Below are positions 45,311 to 56,410 of a stretch of DNA of 64,000 nt, in pieces (the first letter of the stretch is position 1; each line of letters opens with the position of its first letter). This DNA comes from Phoma sp. XZ068 (taxonomy: Eukaryota; Ascomycota; Dothideomycetes; Pleosporales; Didymellaceae): positions 1,240,001-1,304,000 of the forward strand of contig RBKR01000001.1 in NCBI GenBank assembly GCA_004835665.1, in the 5' to 3' direction. A program made the position numbers and the translations under genes. The notes below the pieces were generated by a model. That model made no database searches, had not been told where the DNA came from, and was given only the letters and a program-made list of their open reading frames with translations.

Positions 45311-46115
45311 ATGGAAAATAACTCAGCCGAAATCCTGCTGACCGAGCGTCGCAATGAGAAGCGGAAGTCTGCACCGGAGCTTCGCGAATATCGAGCCATC
45401 TACTGGCTTCGGTTGGTCTTGCGCATACTCTCGCTCTTGACATGCGCTTTGATCTCGTTCAGTCTCGTCGAAGCCATCCGTAACTATCGAAAGACCAAGC
45501 ATGTCAGGAACCCATTCCACGACGGTAGTGGAAGCTTTCCAGTCTGGCCCGAGCAAGAAGGCTTGAAGATGTATCCAACCTATGTCCTTTTAGGCGCAGC
45601 AATCGTTGCTGGGGCATTCAGCCTCATCTTGGTCATCGCGAGTTTCACTAAGATTGTGGGTGCTTCCTGAGAGGCAGAATTGTAAACATGAATGTTAATA
45701 ATTGCCCAGGTACGACGAATGACGAAGGTTGGAAACATCAGTACGATAATTGTATCATCGATTTGCCTGGTATTATGGGTTGCCGTGACTGCATACTACG
45801 GTACCTGGGATACTTCTGAGACTAGCTGGGATCTACTGTGAGCATACAGGTTCTACAGACTCTTCCAAGCTGACACGTACAGATCCTGGACATGTACCCA
45901 TCGCGACTATGATTTCAAGGACGTTGACTTTGGCGAGACTTGTACAGAAATGGTGAGTGCGTCAAGCCTAGTCATTAACTGAATACTAACAGAAGCCGCA
46001 GCGGTTCGCGTTCTGGGCTGGGGTCGGCCTCGCGGGGCTGGAGGCATTGAATCTTTGCATATTCGTGATCTGGTGGTTGAGAACACGTCGATCCCGAGGA
46101 TATTCGAAGGTGTGA
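45311..46115 (+). CDS. Four-helix membrane protein, 221 aa
   Basis: Four exons, 45311-45655, 45710-45837, 45883-45952 and 45993-46115, with introns of 54, 45 and 40 nt. The protein begins with an Arg/Lys/Glu-rich cytoplasmic segment. Four helices follow: LRILSLLTCALISFSLVEAI, YVLLGAAIVAGAFSLILVIASF, TIIVSSICLVLWVAVTAYYG and FWAGVGLAGLEALNLCIFVIWW. The loop before the last helix has paired cysteines (SWTCTHRDYDF...GETCTEM), and the tail is basic (LRTRRSRGYSKV). The arrangement resembles MARVEL-type fungal proteins; I would not go further. The last acceptor is a tandem site (CAGAAG), so a lysine codon can be kept or skipped without a frame change. Confidence 0.82.
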
Positions 46116-46553
46116 TTGTTGCGATGATAAGGACCTGTGCGAATGCTACAACAGCGACCTCGGAGCGGACCGAACATCAAGTAGCGCATGCGCTACGCCA
46201 TACTTTATAGGTGCGCAGGTCCTTGTAGACAGGCTCTCTAACAATAGCAATACGTTCACCCAAACGACTTGTAGGCAAGAGTCGAATTCTTAAGCTATAG
46301 ATCTTGTCACTGCCGCCAAGAGCCGCTTTTGGACGGGGCCGAGTCATCGTGCGAAAGTCAGATCAATGTGGCATGTTGACCCCACAGTTCAGAAATGCCT
46401 CGGCGTCTGATGTTGACAGTTATCCTAACGGCGAAAATATGCGGGGCGACTGTTATTACGTCGGCACTAGCGGGGTAGATCATCAGTCCATATTTCAAAG
46501 GATTCAAGAGTTTGTTTGGCCTTTTATTTCCTCCAATTTGTGCAAGATTTACG
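46116..46553. other. Intergenic spacer
   Basis: Short spacer between two plus-strand genes; it contains the promoter of the cyclase-family gene. No gene or repeat is recognised. Confidence 0.45.
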
Positions 46554-47796
46554 ATGACAGAACCAAAGAACAACGCTAGCTCGCGCCTGACACAGATCAC
46601 GGACTTCTTGACGATGAATAAGACGGCTACGAGTATACCGTGGGATCCGGAGTCAACCAAGTTCCCGACAAGACAAGAGCTTCCTGAAATTCCTGGTGCA
46701 CCGAAAGAGGCTGCCTGGACTTGGGGTGCAGACGACTATGTAATATGCAATCTAGTTCTCATGGAACTGTCCAATACTGACGCGAAATAGATTGGTCGAT
46801 TGAACCTTCTCACCCCAACACGTGTAGCTGCTGCAGCAAAAGAAATTAGATCTGGCGAGATTGTACCTGTCAAGTTAGCAAACCTTTATTAACGGTTGGA
46901 CGATGCTAAGAACTAATAGTCTACCTTTAAATGTCCCCGGTCAGCCAGCATTCGGTCGCGAGATTTTTAAACACGAAATCAAAACTCTAGTGGAAGGCAT
47001 CGCATACGACGATCTATATCACATGAATACGCAATCCGGAACTCAATGGGACGGCTTCCGCCACTTCGCTCATATCCCCACTGGATCGTTCTACAACGGC
47101 ACTAAAGGCTCTGACATTGCCGGACCATCAGCAAACCACAAATGTTCCATCCACCACTGGGCCGAGCATGGCGTTGCGGGTCGTGGTGTTCTCCTAGATT
47201 ACCGAGGATACGCGAAGAAGAAGGGTATCAACTACGACCCTTACGACTACTACCCTATTTCCTGGGAGGAATTGTACCAGTGTGGAAAAGACCAGGGTAT
47301 TGATATCCGCCCGGCGGCTCAAGGTGGTGATATCAAGATTGGAGACATGCTGTTCATTCGCTCAGGCTGGAAGGAAGCGTATGACAGCAAGTCTGACGAT
47401 GACCGAACGAAGGCGGCAACCCGACATGGTCCAAATGGCGAGGATGGTGCCCGATACGCTGGAGTAAGTCAAGAACAGAAGATTTTGGACTGGCTACATG
47501 ATAGCTACTTTGCCAGCGTAGCGGGCGACGCACCTGCATTTGAAGCCTGGCCGACTCACGAAAGCTACCACTTGCATGAGTACAGTAAGTTGTTGATAAC
47601 TTCTCAAGTGCGTTCAGCGCTAACGAAAGTGATAGTTTTGGCGCTGTGGGGAATGCCGCTGGGTGAGATGTTGGATCTAGAAACGCTAGCGCAGACTTGC
47701 AGGGAGAAGAACAGGTGGTTCTTTTTCTTCACAAGTGCGCCGGCAAATTGCCCAGGAGGAGTCAGCTCACACGTTAATGGAACTGCAATCTTCTAG
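46554..47796 (+). CDS. Putative cyclase/kynurenine-formamidase-like metal-dependent enzyme, 364 aa
   Basis: Four exons, 46554-46739, 46791-46873, 46920-47584 and 47636-47796. The splices rebuild the family text TWGADDYIGRLNLLTP, PVNLPLNVPGQPAFGR and LHEYILALWGMPLGEMLDLE. The metal-site region is DLYHMNTQSGTQWDGFRHF, the fungal form of the HxGTHxD motif of the cyclase family (kynurenine formamidase-like hydrolases). Further family marks are GRGVLLDYRGYA, GDMLFIRSGW, PAFEAW and the FFFFTSAPANCPGGVSSHVNG end. Members hydrolyse or dehydrate small carbonyl compounds; the substrate here is unknown. A later ATG (MNKTATSIPW, near 46611) could be the start. The last intron is 51 nt without stop codons, so unspliced transcripts would encode a 17-residue insert in frame. 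Confidence 0.9.
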
Positions 47797-47926
47797 AGGA
47801 GATTTGAGGTTTCTTAGATCTACTCCATGCTGCGACAAGCTAGAAATACGTATACATACATCTATATTATGCGTACATCTCGGTAACCTCCTGGTGATGG
47901 CAAGGGGCGTTTCTTCGAGGGACTCC

Positions 47927-49759
47927 TTAAAGACTCGATGGATATGTGCCAGGACATTTCATGCATCTTCCAAAATCTATGGCCAGATCCTCGACGTCGT
48001 TCTCCGAAACTGATGTAATGACACGCGAAATGGGCATCTTCACACCAGTGTCGCTCGCGCCATTCACCACAACCAAAGTCGACGTATCTCGAACAACAGT
48101 GCCTTCGACCCAACCACTACTGGTTTCATATTCCGACGAAATACCATTTACGCTGCTGCCATCGAGCTCCACAGGGGCATAAGTCTGTAGTGTAAGACTG
48201 CGCGGCTTGGCGTGCGAGACATCAGTCTCGGAGGACGGCAACCTGGGAGTTATTTCCACGACCGAGACATTGTTCATAACAGGGAAAGTACTGTGGGCTC
48301 TATGATGCAATGCTGGTGAGTTGTTAGGCGTCCTGGTGATGTCGAAGGTCGATATCGTTCCATTCACAGACAAGATGTTTTCGCGGTCTTTCGACATGTC
48401 TGAAGGGCACTGATCTGTTGCGCCAACGGCCATGTTAGGACTTAAGTGCGTTGAGTGGGCCTTGTATGCCGGATTTCCGTTCTCCGATATCCTATATTTT
48501 GACCACGTTCTGCCAGTTTTAATCCTCATAGCTTGGCTTGCATCAGCCATACGTGTGTCCCAGTCGATGTTCTCAACGTTGTTACGAGAAACGTTTTCAA
48601 GGACTGATTCTGCGTCCCGGGCAGACAACGCGCGAGCTTCTGCAAGGCCCCTCTCCTTCAATGCATCGACTGGAGTCAGTCTTGTCTTGTAGCAAGCTTT
48701 ATTAGCGCCGTGAACGTGATACCGGCAGTCTTGGTCTGTTGTAGTGCTGACTCCGTAAAGGCGCTGTAATGCAGTTTGAAGAGCAGAAAGCTTGAAAGGC
48801 GCTGGATAGTTGGAAATCTCGAGGAGATTTAGCGTCTCCTGTGGTGCGTCGATGAAGCGGTCCATGGCAAACTGCTTCAGTACCGTAGGAATACCCTTCT
48901 TGTCATTGTCAAACAGATGTTTGATCGTCTCGATACCCGGGCGTATACCTGGTATGAGCCTCTCGGCCAAGGTATCCATTACCCTATCAGTAAACTCGAG
49001 TTCTTCGATAGTATAGCCAAGGACATGAGCGTTTATCAGCGGCCAAAAGGTCATCCACGTGTATTCTTCCTTGACATTCTCCGGACGACGAAATCCAACT
49101 TTTCCCGTGCGCAAATACAGTTTGTATGTTTCAAAGGCTTGTGGGTCAAGCTCAGAGGGGCAATGCAGTCTACTGTTAGACGGTCTTGATGTACCATGCG
49201 CGTGAGCGAGACTGGGAAGGCTGAAATAGCGGCGTGTCAAATACAATGAGCTGGGATCTTGCTGCCCGAGAAGGAAATTGAACGCAGGATGTGCACGTGA
49301 ATCTTTATCTCCACAATTGGAGAGCCGATTCCCGTCAAACTCATTTGCACGGGTGAGGAGGTTCGATGCGAAAGAAGCCGCCAGCGGGCTGCTGGGTGGA
49401 TCGGGTTGAGTTTTTTCCAGTACTGAGCCAGCGAATACGTGGGACAGTGTCGACTCTTCAGGGCTAGTCTCCTTGTCCTGGCTTTTGATGGATCCAGGGA
49501 GGCTACCGTCATTGGACACTTTGCGCACTTCGTTGACAACAAAGCCTTTCGGCACTGGGCGTGGTGCATAGTATTCATGTGGAAAAGTGCTATACTCGTT
49601 TCTCAGTCCAGACATCGATACGTCTTGGACAACTTGATCAGCACTGATCTGTACTACACGGGTGGCTTTCTTGATCGTGTTGGATTTCGGCCTGTGCTTG
49701 CCCTCTCGTTTGAAGACCTTCAAAATCCGCGACATTGGTGTGGAGGGCGGTACTGACAT
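47927..49759 (-). CDS. Hypothetical protein with BTB-like segment, 610 aa
   Basis: A single-exon frame from ATG 49759 (the frame is open slightly further, but without ATG). The segment at about 200-285 (PQAFETYKLYLRTGKV, then WPLINAHVLGYTIEELEFTDRVMDTLAERL) matches the latter half and following helix of fungal BTB/POZ proteins, where a YxxYLxTGxI strand precedes a LxxAYxLG helix. The usual first BTB strand (DVTI) is not obvious, so the domain may be partial or diverged. The N-terminus is basic and Ser/Pro-rich. The C-terminal half (about 370-610) is low in recognisable structure and Thr/Ser-rich. No signal peptide or membrane helix is seen. BTB domains mediate dimerisation and Cullin-3 binding; a role as a ubiquitin adaptor is speculation. 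Confidence 0.75.
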   Translation of the reverse strand: MSVPPSTPMSRILKVFKREGKHRPKSNTIKKATRVVQISADQVVQDVSMSGLRNEYSTFPHEYYAPRPVPKGFVVNEVRKVSNDGSLPGSIKSQDKETSPEESTLSHVFAGSVLEKTQPDPPSSPLAASFASNLLTRANEFDGNRLSNCGDKDSRAHPAFNFLLGQQDPSSLYLTRRYFSLPSLAHAHGTSRPSNSRLHCPSELDPQAFETYKLYLRTGKVGFRRPENVKEEYTWMTFWPLINAHVLGYTIEELEFTDRVMDTLAERLIPGIRPGIETIKHLFDNDKKGIPTVLKQFAMDRFIDAPQETLNLLEISNYPAPFKLSALQTALQRLYGVSTTTDQDCRYHVHGANKACYKTRLTPVDALKERGLAEARALSARDAESVLENVSRNNVENIDWDTRMADASQAMRIKTGRTWSKYRISENGNPAYKAHSTHLSPNMAVGATDQCPSDMSKDRENILSVNGTISTFDITRTPNNSPALHHRAHSTFPVMNNVSVVEITPRLPSSETDVSHAKPRSLTLQTYAPVELDGSSVNGISSEYETSSGWVEGTVVRDTSTLVVVNGASDTGVKMPISRVITSVSENDVEDLAIDFGRCMKCPGTYPSSL

Positions 49760-50536
49760 GTCGACGATTTGAGAATATACGTACAATCGAAGATTGTGAA
49801 AGTGTTTTGTGACACAGTGATGGTATGATTAAGGGTCTAGTTAGAATTTACAGGAAGATCAGTCTTCTTTAAACTGTAAGTGTGATATGTTTGCTGACGG
49901 CTAGTGCTTGAACGACAAGGACGTTTGCTCAACATGCTCACAACAATGATGTGAATCCAAAAATTGAAGCAGGTAATCACTGGAAGCAAGGCGTCAATCT
50001 AGCGCGAACGAAAATTGACTGAGCAGCAATGGTTGACATGACGTTGCCTGACCTTTGATTTGATAACAGTAATAACCTTGTAGGCTTTTGTCCTTCGCGC
50101 CTTCCAAATACTCGTAAGTTCTACAATCACAGACGAGCCTCGTACCAAACATTTGGTTGGTAGTGTAGGACTCCCAGCATGGTAGCTAGAGTTCCAATGA
50201 GTGACGTTGGCAACGAGGATAATTGAATAATGAATATCAGATATGAAAGGTTTCGGGGACTTCATTGAAGGCCCAATCGTGCATGAAACCTACCATGCGA
50301 TGTGGCATCCAATTTCCTGTGCGTCGTAGAAATTATGCAATCCAGCGCTAGTGGGGAACATACCAAGCGTCGCGCCAGCCCGTCGGTATTGCAAAAGGCG
50401 ACCATTTAATGTACCAGTGCATCGGGTCTGCTGTGACACATTTTTTGTCCCATCGCCACGGTTTTGCTTCATGTTGCTGTGACCGCCAAGTGAAGAAGTA
50501 GGCATAACGAAGCAACGAGGCTCGAAATACTGAGAC
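49760..50536. other. Intergenic spacer
   Basis: The promoter of the BTB-like gene and the 3' end of the zinc-cluster gene, both on the minus strand. Two related short segments near 50440-50470 and 50540-50570 have similar sequence (an A-x-C-x-TGG-GATGG core), too brief to call a repeat. No gene. Confidence 0.4.
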
Positions 50537-52359
50537 TCAGTGGTTGTGCCATCCCCATGATTCTTCAAGCTGCTGAATTGTAGCTGTTGGTGGGAAGCCG
50601 TGAGAACGTTCGCACGCATACCACATATCGCGTAGTCGCTCCTGATCCTCTCGAATGGGGAAGCGATCGCCTACCAGGGCAATAGCAAAGCAAGCAACGA
50701 ACTTGCACGGAAAGAACTTTCCATTCGATTGCGCGACACCGCAGAGAGCACGGACATCTTCCTGCACCATCCTGTCGACGACCGCACGGGACTGTTTGTG
50801 CGCCGGTCCAAGTTGTGGAATCGTAGGGTCATGCACGACTAACAGCATGTGAGCAAGTGTGTTGTACTGTGTGCCCATCACATGGGACTTTTCATGAAGC
50901 CGGATATCGGGAAAGTTCCTGCCACTACCATCTCGGTCCTGTCGGTAGTAGAACGGGTCAAAGCTGTCCGGTCGTCGCGTCCTCCAAGACCTGTTCTCGT
51001 CCATCAGCTGGCTGTAGCGTGAGATACTGTGCCTGTCTTCCCCAAATGCAAAGTTGCATACGTCACCAAGATGGGCGATGGTGCGCGTGGCCCATATTGA
51101 GTCGTTGGCAGGCTCAAGGGATCGATCAGCTGGGAAAATGTGCAACTGAAAAGCACGCTGTGTCATCAGAGAGATCCACAGCTCCTGACGAAAGGCAGCC
51201 CAGTATATGGCCTGTCGGAAGCTTGGTCCAGATGTTGCTGCGTACGACTGCTCCGCTGCACGTATGATCGCCTGGGTTCCGAAAAGGTGCCCTTGCGGAT
51301 CATTACCGACGATGGAGATGTTCATTTCCTCAAGCAGTCGCAAGATAATGGTCGCGGCAAGTAAGGACTCATCCTTCATGGCGACATTGTTGTCGTTGAG
51401 CGCTGGGATCAAGGTATCGAAGCAACGTTGATAGTATGCATCGGCAATGTACGGGTCAAAATCCGTGGTTCGGCTAAGCTGCCGAGCAGACAAGGCCAGG
51501 ATTGCATTCATCAGAGTGCTGTCCTTCTTCGCTCGCTGTACAACATGTACCGCAAAATGGCACTCATTGTCGATCATGTCGAACTGACAAATATTAGCAT
51601 GAAGACTGAGAGCTGATGAACACGACTCACGAAAAGCGCTACGTTCTCAATATAGTGCTGAAGCAACATGGCCTCCTGCTCATGCTCAAGCGGCCAGAGG
51701 ATGGGTTCGCCCGGCGCCTGCTGATAGACAAACGTACGGGGCTCATGCGGCTGTGAAGTGTTGGATGGTACATGGTGATCAAATGGCGGTGACACGCCAG
51801 GGGTCTGGGGCTGGGCTGGAGATTCCGAGTTGAGAAGCGACAGCACTGTAAGACCCTCCGTAGGTGTGATGGCAGAAGTCGGCGGCGTAGCTGTGTGGTT
51901 GCCGCCGCTTATGGAAGAATGCGCTTGTGGTGAGAAGCCTTGCGCAGCAGGAGGAGAGTGGAATGGGTAATAAGCTTCGTCTGAGTACTGCGACCGAACC
52001 TCATTCGATTCATCCAAGAACTGTACTGTATGAAAATGTCAGTACCAAGCATGTCCAGGAGGATGTCGACATCCGTACTGCGGGGAGGCATAGAAACCCA
52101 GGGTTGGGTGTCGCTGAATGTTTCCTGAATGGAAGACCGCCGAAAGCGTCGTCCCGTCTCGTAGACGCATTGTTTTTTGGCATGTTCGCATCGCCCACAT
52201 TTTGGCTGTGCCCCGTCACCTGTTGCAGAGTGCTTAGCCTTCGCTTGCTTGAGTGCCGGCTGAGATCTTACACCGGTAGTGACGCGTGCGACAACGATTG
52301 CTGTCGAGGTTAGACTACGATCACTGCACGTTCAACTACGATGCATCATACCATGGCAT
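50537..52359 (-). CDS. Zn(II)2Cys6 transcription factor, 539 aa
   Basis: Five exons: 52352-52359, 52272-52300, 52079-52219, 51631-52025 and 50537-51583, with introns of 47-53 nt. The first three join to form a perfect binuclear cluster, MPCNRCRTRHYRCDGAQP and KCGRCEHAKKQC, with spacing C-x2-C-x6-C-x6-C-x2-C-x6-C (Cys 3, 6, 13, 20, 23, 30). The linker is basic, as expected (TGRRFRRSS). Residues about 60-155 are Ser/Pro/Gln-rich. From about 160 the fungal transcription-factor helical region follows (LEHEQEAMLLQHYIENVALFFDMIDNECHF, NAILALSARQLSRT, DESLLAATIILRLLEEM). The 8-nt first exon is inferred because it is the only ATG that restores the first cysteine. It is divergent from the phytanoyl-CoA dioxygenase gene 480 bases away and could control it; that is inference. 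Confidence 0.88.
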
Positions 52360-52839
52360 TTGTGTCACCGTCCAGAATGGTCATCTGGCGGCGAACGGAT
52401 GTTGTCGGGGCGAATTACCCGTCGGCGAGGATGGGCGCCAGGTTTTGCAGGTGTGTGGTTCGCCTACAGCGTTTTGGACGATTGAGACAAAACTGGGCCC
52501 TGAATTCTGTATTGGGTAAGATTTCGCCGAAAATGCACGTCTGCACCCAACCAAAATGCGAGCTTTAGTCAGGATCTACCTTAGTAACCGCTACGCAGCT
52601 GATCAAAAACTCCTTAACGAGCTCGTATTCCCCGCTTCCCCACACTTCACCTGTCAAATGGGGAATCATCTCGTCGAACGTAGGAAGCACCCCCATCAGT
52701 TTTCGTCACCGTAGTGGAGTGTATCGCCACGTTGCGTGATGCTTATGTACATAAATACTACCAGTCGCTGTTAGCCGCGACCAACTTTGTTGCTGCACTC
52801 TTGATACCTTTAGTGCGCTCAAGCATTACTCCTTACACC
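52360..52839. other. Divergent promoter region, zinc-cluster gene and dioxygenase
   Basis: The 480 bases between two divergent genes. A plus-strand frame ending at 52521 (from about 52286, overlapping the zinc-cluster gene) would encode a 77-residue Cys-rich peptide. It has no ATG at its beginning and is treated as unsupported. Confidence 0.5.
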
Positions 52840-53992
52840 ATGCCTCACGCTTTGTCACTAGAACAGGACGTTCCAAGCTTCCAGGGAGAAAAGCTATACG
52901 TGAACGATGGTCTTCTCAAGCCGGTGCAAGTTGGTGCTTTAAAGCAATCATCCCCAGACATACCTTTGGAAGAGCTGAGGCGCAGGTACAACGAGGATGG
53001 GTACGTGTTTCTGAAAGGCTTATTACCGAAAGAAGACGTACTCAGGGCTCGCGAAGAATACTTCAGCATGTTGGCACCAAGCGGCGTCTTGAAGCCAGGG
53101 ACACAACCAGTGGAGGGCATCTTCGACTCTGAGAAGAACCCTGCGGGCTACCCAGGTATTGGAGCCGGTGCAGCTGACGGCAATGGGAGACCTGGTGAAG
53201 AGACTGCAAAACAGTTCGTCGATCTCGCTCTGCAAGCACACTACGCAGATTGGTACAAGGAGAAGTTTTGCAAACATCCGGTTTTGAAGGGCTTCATCGC
53301 TCGCATGACGGGCTGGGGCGATGAAAATACCCTAGGTGTCCGAAGAAGCCTGCTCCGTAATAACACACCAGGTAATAAGGCCATTGGCGTACATTATGAC
53401 CAGATCTTCTTGAGATATGGTGAGCCGACCAGTGTCACTGCGTGGGTGCCGATGGGCGATGTCAGCCTTACCGGTGGAGGTCTAATTTATCTGGAGAATG
53501 GTAAGTGTGCTTTTCTGTGGTAAAAGTCGCTCGGTTGACGCAAATGCAGGACACAAGCTCGGACGAGAAGTAGAAGCAGATTTTACTGCAAAAGCAAAGG
53601 CCAGCGGCCTCACGGACGAAGAGGCGAAGTATGCCTTCAACCAGAATATGCTCTCAACTGGTCTGTTGGCGGACGGAGCACGGGAGTATTCAGAAACTTT
53701 CAATAGGAGGTGGTTGGCGACATCCTACGAAGCAGGGGATGTAGTGCTCCACAATCCCTTTGCGGTGAGAACACTCGCACTTGGGTAGTGTTATGACTAA
53801 CGGCCCTCAGATCCATGCCTCAACGATGAACTACGACCCAAGCAATGTAATCAGAGTCGGCACCGATCTACGATTCGTGGATTCCAGCAAGCCATGGGAC
53901 AAGGCAAGCACTTCAAAATTGCTCTTCCTTCATCCGAATGCTTACAAACACAGCGGTGGGACAAGGACTACACCTTCAATGATGGGGTTTAG
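52840..53992 (+). CDS. Phytanoyl-CoA dioxygenase (PhyH) family oxygenase, 335 aa
   Basis: Exons 52840-53500, 53550-53764, 53811-53903 and 53954-53992. The last intron is a GC-AG intron (AAG then GCAAGC, 50 nt) and yields the end SKPWDKRWDKDYTFNDGV. If it is unspliced, translation runs on to about 54020 with an unfamiliar tail. The double-stranded beta-helix fold of Fe(II)/2-oxoglutarate oxygenases is indicated by NEDGYVFLKGLLPKEDV, HYDQIFLRYGEPTSVTAWVPMGDV (the His-x-Asp iron pair), GGGLIYLENGHKLG, GDVVLHNPFAIHASTMN (second His) and RVGTDLRFVD (Arg for 2-oxoglutarate). Fungal members hydroxylate diverse small molecules; the substrate is unknown. It shares its promoter region with a zinc-cluster regulator. 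Confidence 0.9.
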
Positions 53993-55094
53993 GTCTGATC
54001 AAGTTTGCAGCAAGATTTGAGGGAACTGGTGTTTGGGTTCGATCTATAGGCGATCTGTATGTGCTTTGATGAGCGAAACGTTCAATATAGATACTGCACC
54101 AAAGTTGTAATGCATTGAACATATCCAATGCCATAATCGAGCCTATAGAGTGCTCGCCTTGTCGTCACGGACGGTGGCCCTTGACTGTGCTTTCGTCTTG
54201 TGCTGAGCTCTACGCCACCTTCTTAGCCATCAACTGCAAGAGTAAATACATCTCAGCGTCACCATTGACATATCAACCTGCCTTTTTAGGTCTGCATCCA
54301 CTGCGATCCGAACCGCTGCACAAAACGGCACAGTGCTTGTTGTACGCCTCACCCGTTCAATAGCATCCAGGAACACCCGCGACTAAGCAGCCTCATAATA
54401 ATACGACGTTCGCCTTTGTCGCAGGACCACGACGTCCTGTGGATATCGTCGGCACCTACGAACCGTCAGCTTATCGCGCTCGCGAGGTGCCACCAGGGCA
54501 CCGCCAGGGTTGGACCAATGCACGGCGGCCCCGTCCCCGTATCCGCTCGCTTCCCCCTAGCTGGCTGTCTCCCGCATTCGTTCTCGACCCCGACGCCTCC
54601 GCACTTCCCGTGGTTGCACATAACTTACACTACCGCACAGATCATCGCATCCAAACGCAGGTGTGATCGCCATGCGAGGCGTGTCAGCTTTCCCGGAGCT
54701 GAAAATGGCCGTGGGACAAAAGAATACACCCTGACGCGACGGCCAGAACCGCAACGATATCTCCGAGCCAAACCTTGATTGCACATGCAATAAAGGCCGC
54801 TTTGTTGTCCTTCCACTCAGGCGACTCGGCCGGTCTTTCCGCCACACCCCCTTCGTCATTTAGTTCATTCTGTCAACCACGGCGCGCAACAATGCTTTGA
54901 CTTACCCATGTTCCTCCCCAGCTCTCCTGCAGAGTAGCTGTCATCTTCGCGGCTTGGTTCGTATTCCCTTTGAACGATCCGCTGCCCCGTTCGATCACAA
55001 TGTGAAGGCGCTCCGCCTCGTCAGCCTCACAACCACGCCACTTACAGCAACTATCAACGAAGCACGACAACAACGGCCTTAAGGAACATGAGAC
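53993..55094. other. Intergenic region, no supported gene
   Basis: About 1.1 kb between two plus-strand genes. Frames near 54416-54778 lack protein character. The last 200 bases form the leader and promoter of the rhodopsin-domain gene. Confidence 0.45.
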
Positions 55095-56410
55095 ATGGCC
55101 TCTCCGTTCACCCCGGCGCAGTTGGCGACTATGCATGAGAGCGATTCGAGAGTAACGGAAATTCACTGGGTTTATAGCGTTCCAATAGCTGCCGCTATTA
55201 TCAGCACAGGATTGCGACTGTACTCCAAACACTACGGCAGGAATGGCATACATCTAGACGACTACCTGATCACTATTGCGACAGTATGCACACTCACATA
55301 CGTCATGTCTCCAAATGCTAACAGCGCCCATTAGATATGTCTAATAGGACAATGCGCGAGTGGTTTGGGCTACGGTATGCTTCTGGTGCGCGAGACCAGA
55401 CCATAGTGGTAGCTGACGCTTGTAGGCCCTCCTCATGGCATGGGTAGACATGTCATCTACGTCTCCGAGTACGACCAGATGATGGTACGAAAGGGCGACT
55501 TCGTCTTCAGCCATTTTTACGATATTGCGCTTGTGACGGTAAAGCTCGGCATCCTTGCCTTCTACTGGAGGGTGTTCGTACACCCGATCTTCCGCAAGAT
55601 TGTCCTCGCAACCGCTGCCTTCGTAATCGCTTGGGGAATCGGCATCACAGTCACACTATTTTTGGTCTGTCGGCCACTCAGGGCGTATTGGGATCGTAAC
55701 GTGGAAGGCACCTGCTTGACCATTGTCACGTTTACCTACTTCACCAATATCTCGAACTTGATTACCGACATCTGGATCTTCTTGATGCCGGTGCCCATGA
55801 TCTGGCACCTACAACTGCAGACGAAGAAGAAGTTGATTCTGAGTCTGGTCTTCTGTATCGGTCTTGCGTACGTCTTATCCTACTGTACCGTTTGTATCCA
55901 ACCTAACGAGATGTCTGTAGGACCTGCGTCGTTTCTTCTATACGTCTCACCGTCGTTCTCGGCCACGGCAGTCCCAACTTCACCTGGTACTACGTCCCAC
56001 TTGGCGCCTACTCCGTCTTCGAACCCCTCGGAGGCATCCTCTGCACCAACCTCCCCATCATCTGGCACATGATGCGCAAACGCAATGCCAACCTTCCTCA
56101 CTACAACTCCGAATCCAAGGCTGCTTCCTCCAGCGGCCACACACCAACCATTGGCTCATCGTCCCGCCGGAGCCGCCTCGCTATTGCACTCGGACTGACG
56201 AGCCACGACCGAACCCAGAACGGCAGTAGAATGCAAACGAATGTTGATAACCCTGCCACGGCGCAGGGCGACTGGGAACAGTTGGAGAGTATGGAACACA
56301 TTGCAAAACCAGACCCAAAGATTTGGGCTACGATTGAAGTTGACGAGGACGGTCCTTCAGAGCCGCTGCCACCCGGCATGAAGAAGACTGTATGGAATGT
56401 GCGACGGTAG
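55095..56410 (+). CDS. PTH11/rhodopsin-domain integral membrane protein B, 386 aa
   Basis: Exons 55095-55283, 55335-55374, 55426-55867 and 55921-56410 with introns of 51-53 nt. Seven hydrophobic helices are present, including VYSVPIAAAIISTGLRLY, ITIATICLIGQCASGLG, FYDIALVTVKLGILAFYW, IVLATAAFVIAWGIGITVTL and LITDIWIFLMPVPMIWHL. The family motif FTYFTNISNLITDIWIFLMPVPMIW and the loop CRPLRAYWDRNVEGTC are typical of fungal rhodopsin-domain proteins. The tail is Ser/Thr-rich with MRKRNANLP and DWEQLESMEHIAKPDP, again typical. The first two introns fall at positions homologous to those in protein A (27047-28448): phase 0 after helix 2 begins, phase 1 before the GxG loop. Presumed plasma membrane sensor; the ligand is unknown. 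Confidence 0.91.

Noticed and set aside
54416..54778. 120-codon frame between the dioxygenase and rhodopsin-domain genes
   Set aside because: No motif; frames on both strands overlap here and none continues through plausible splice sites.
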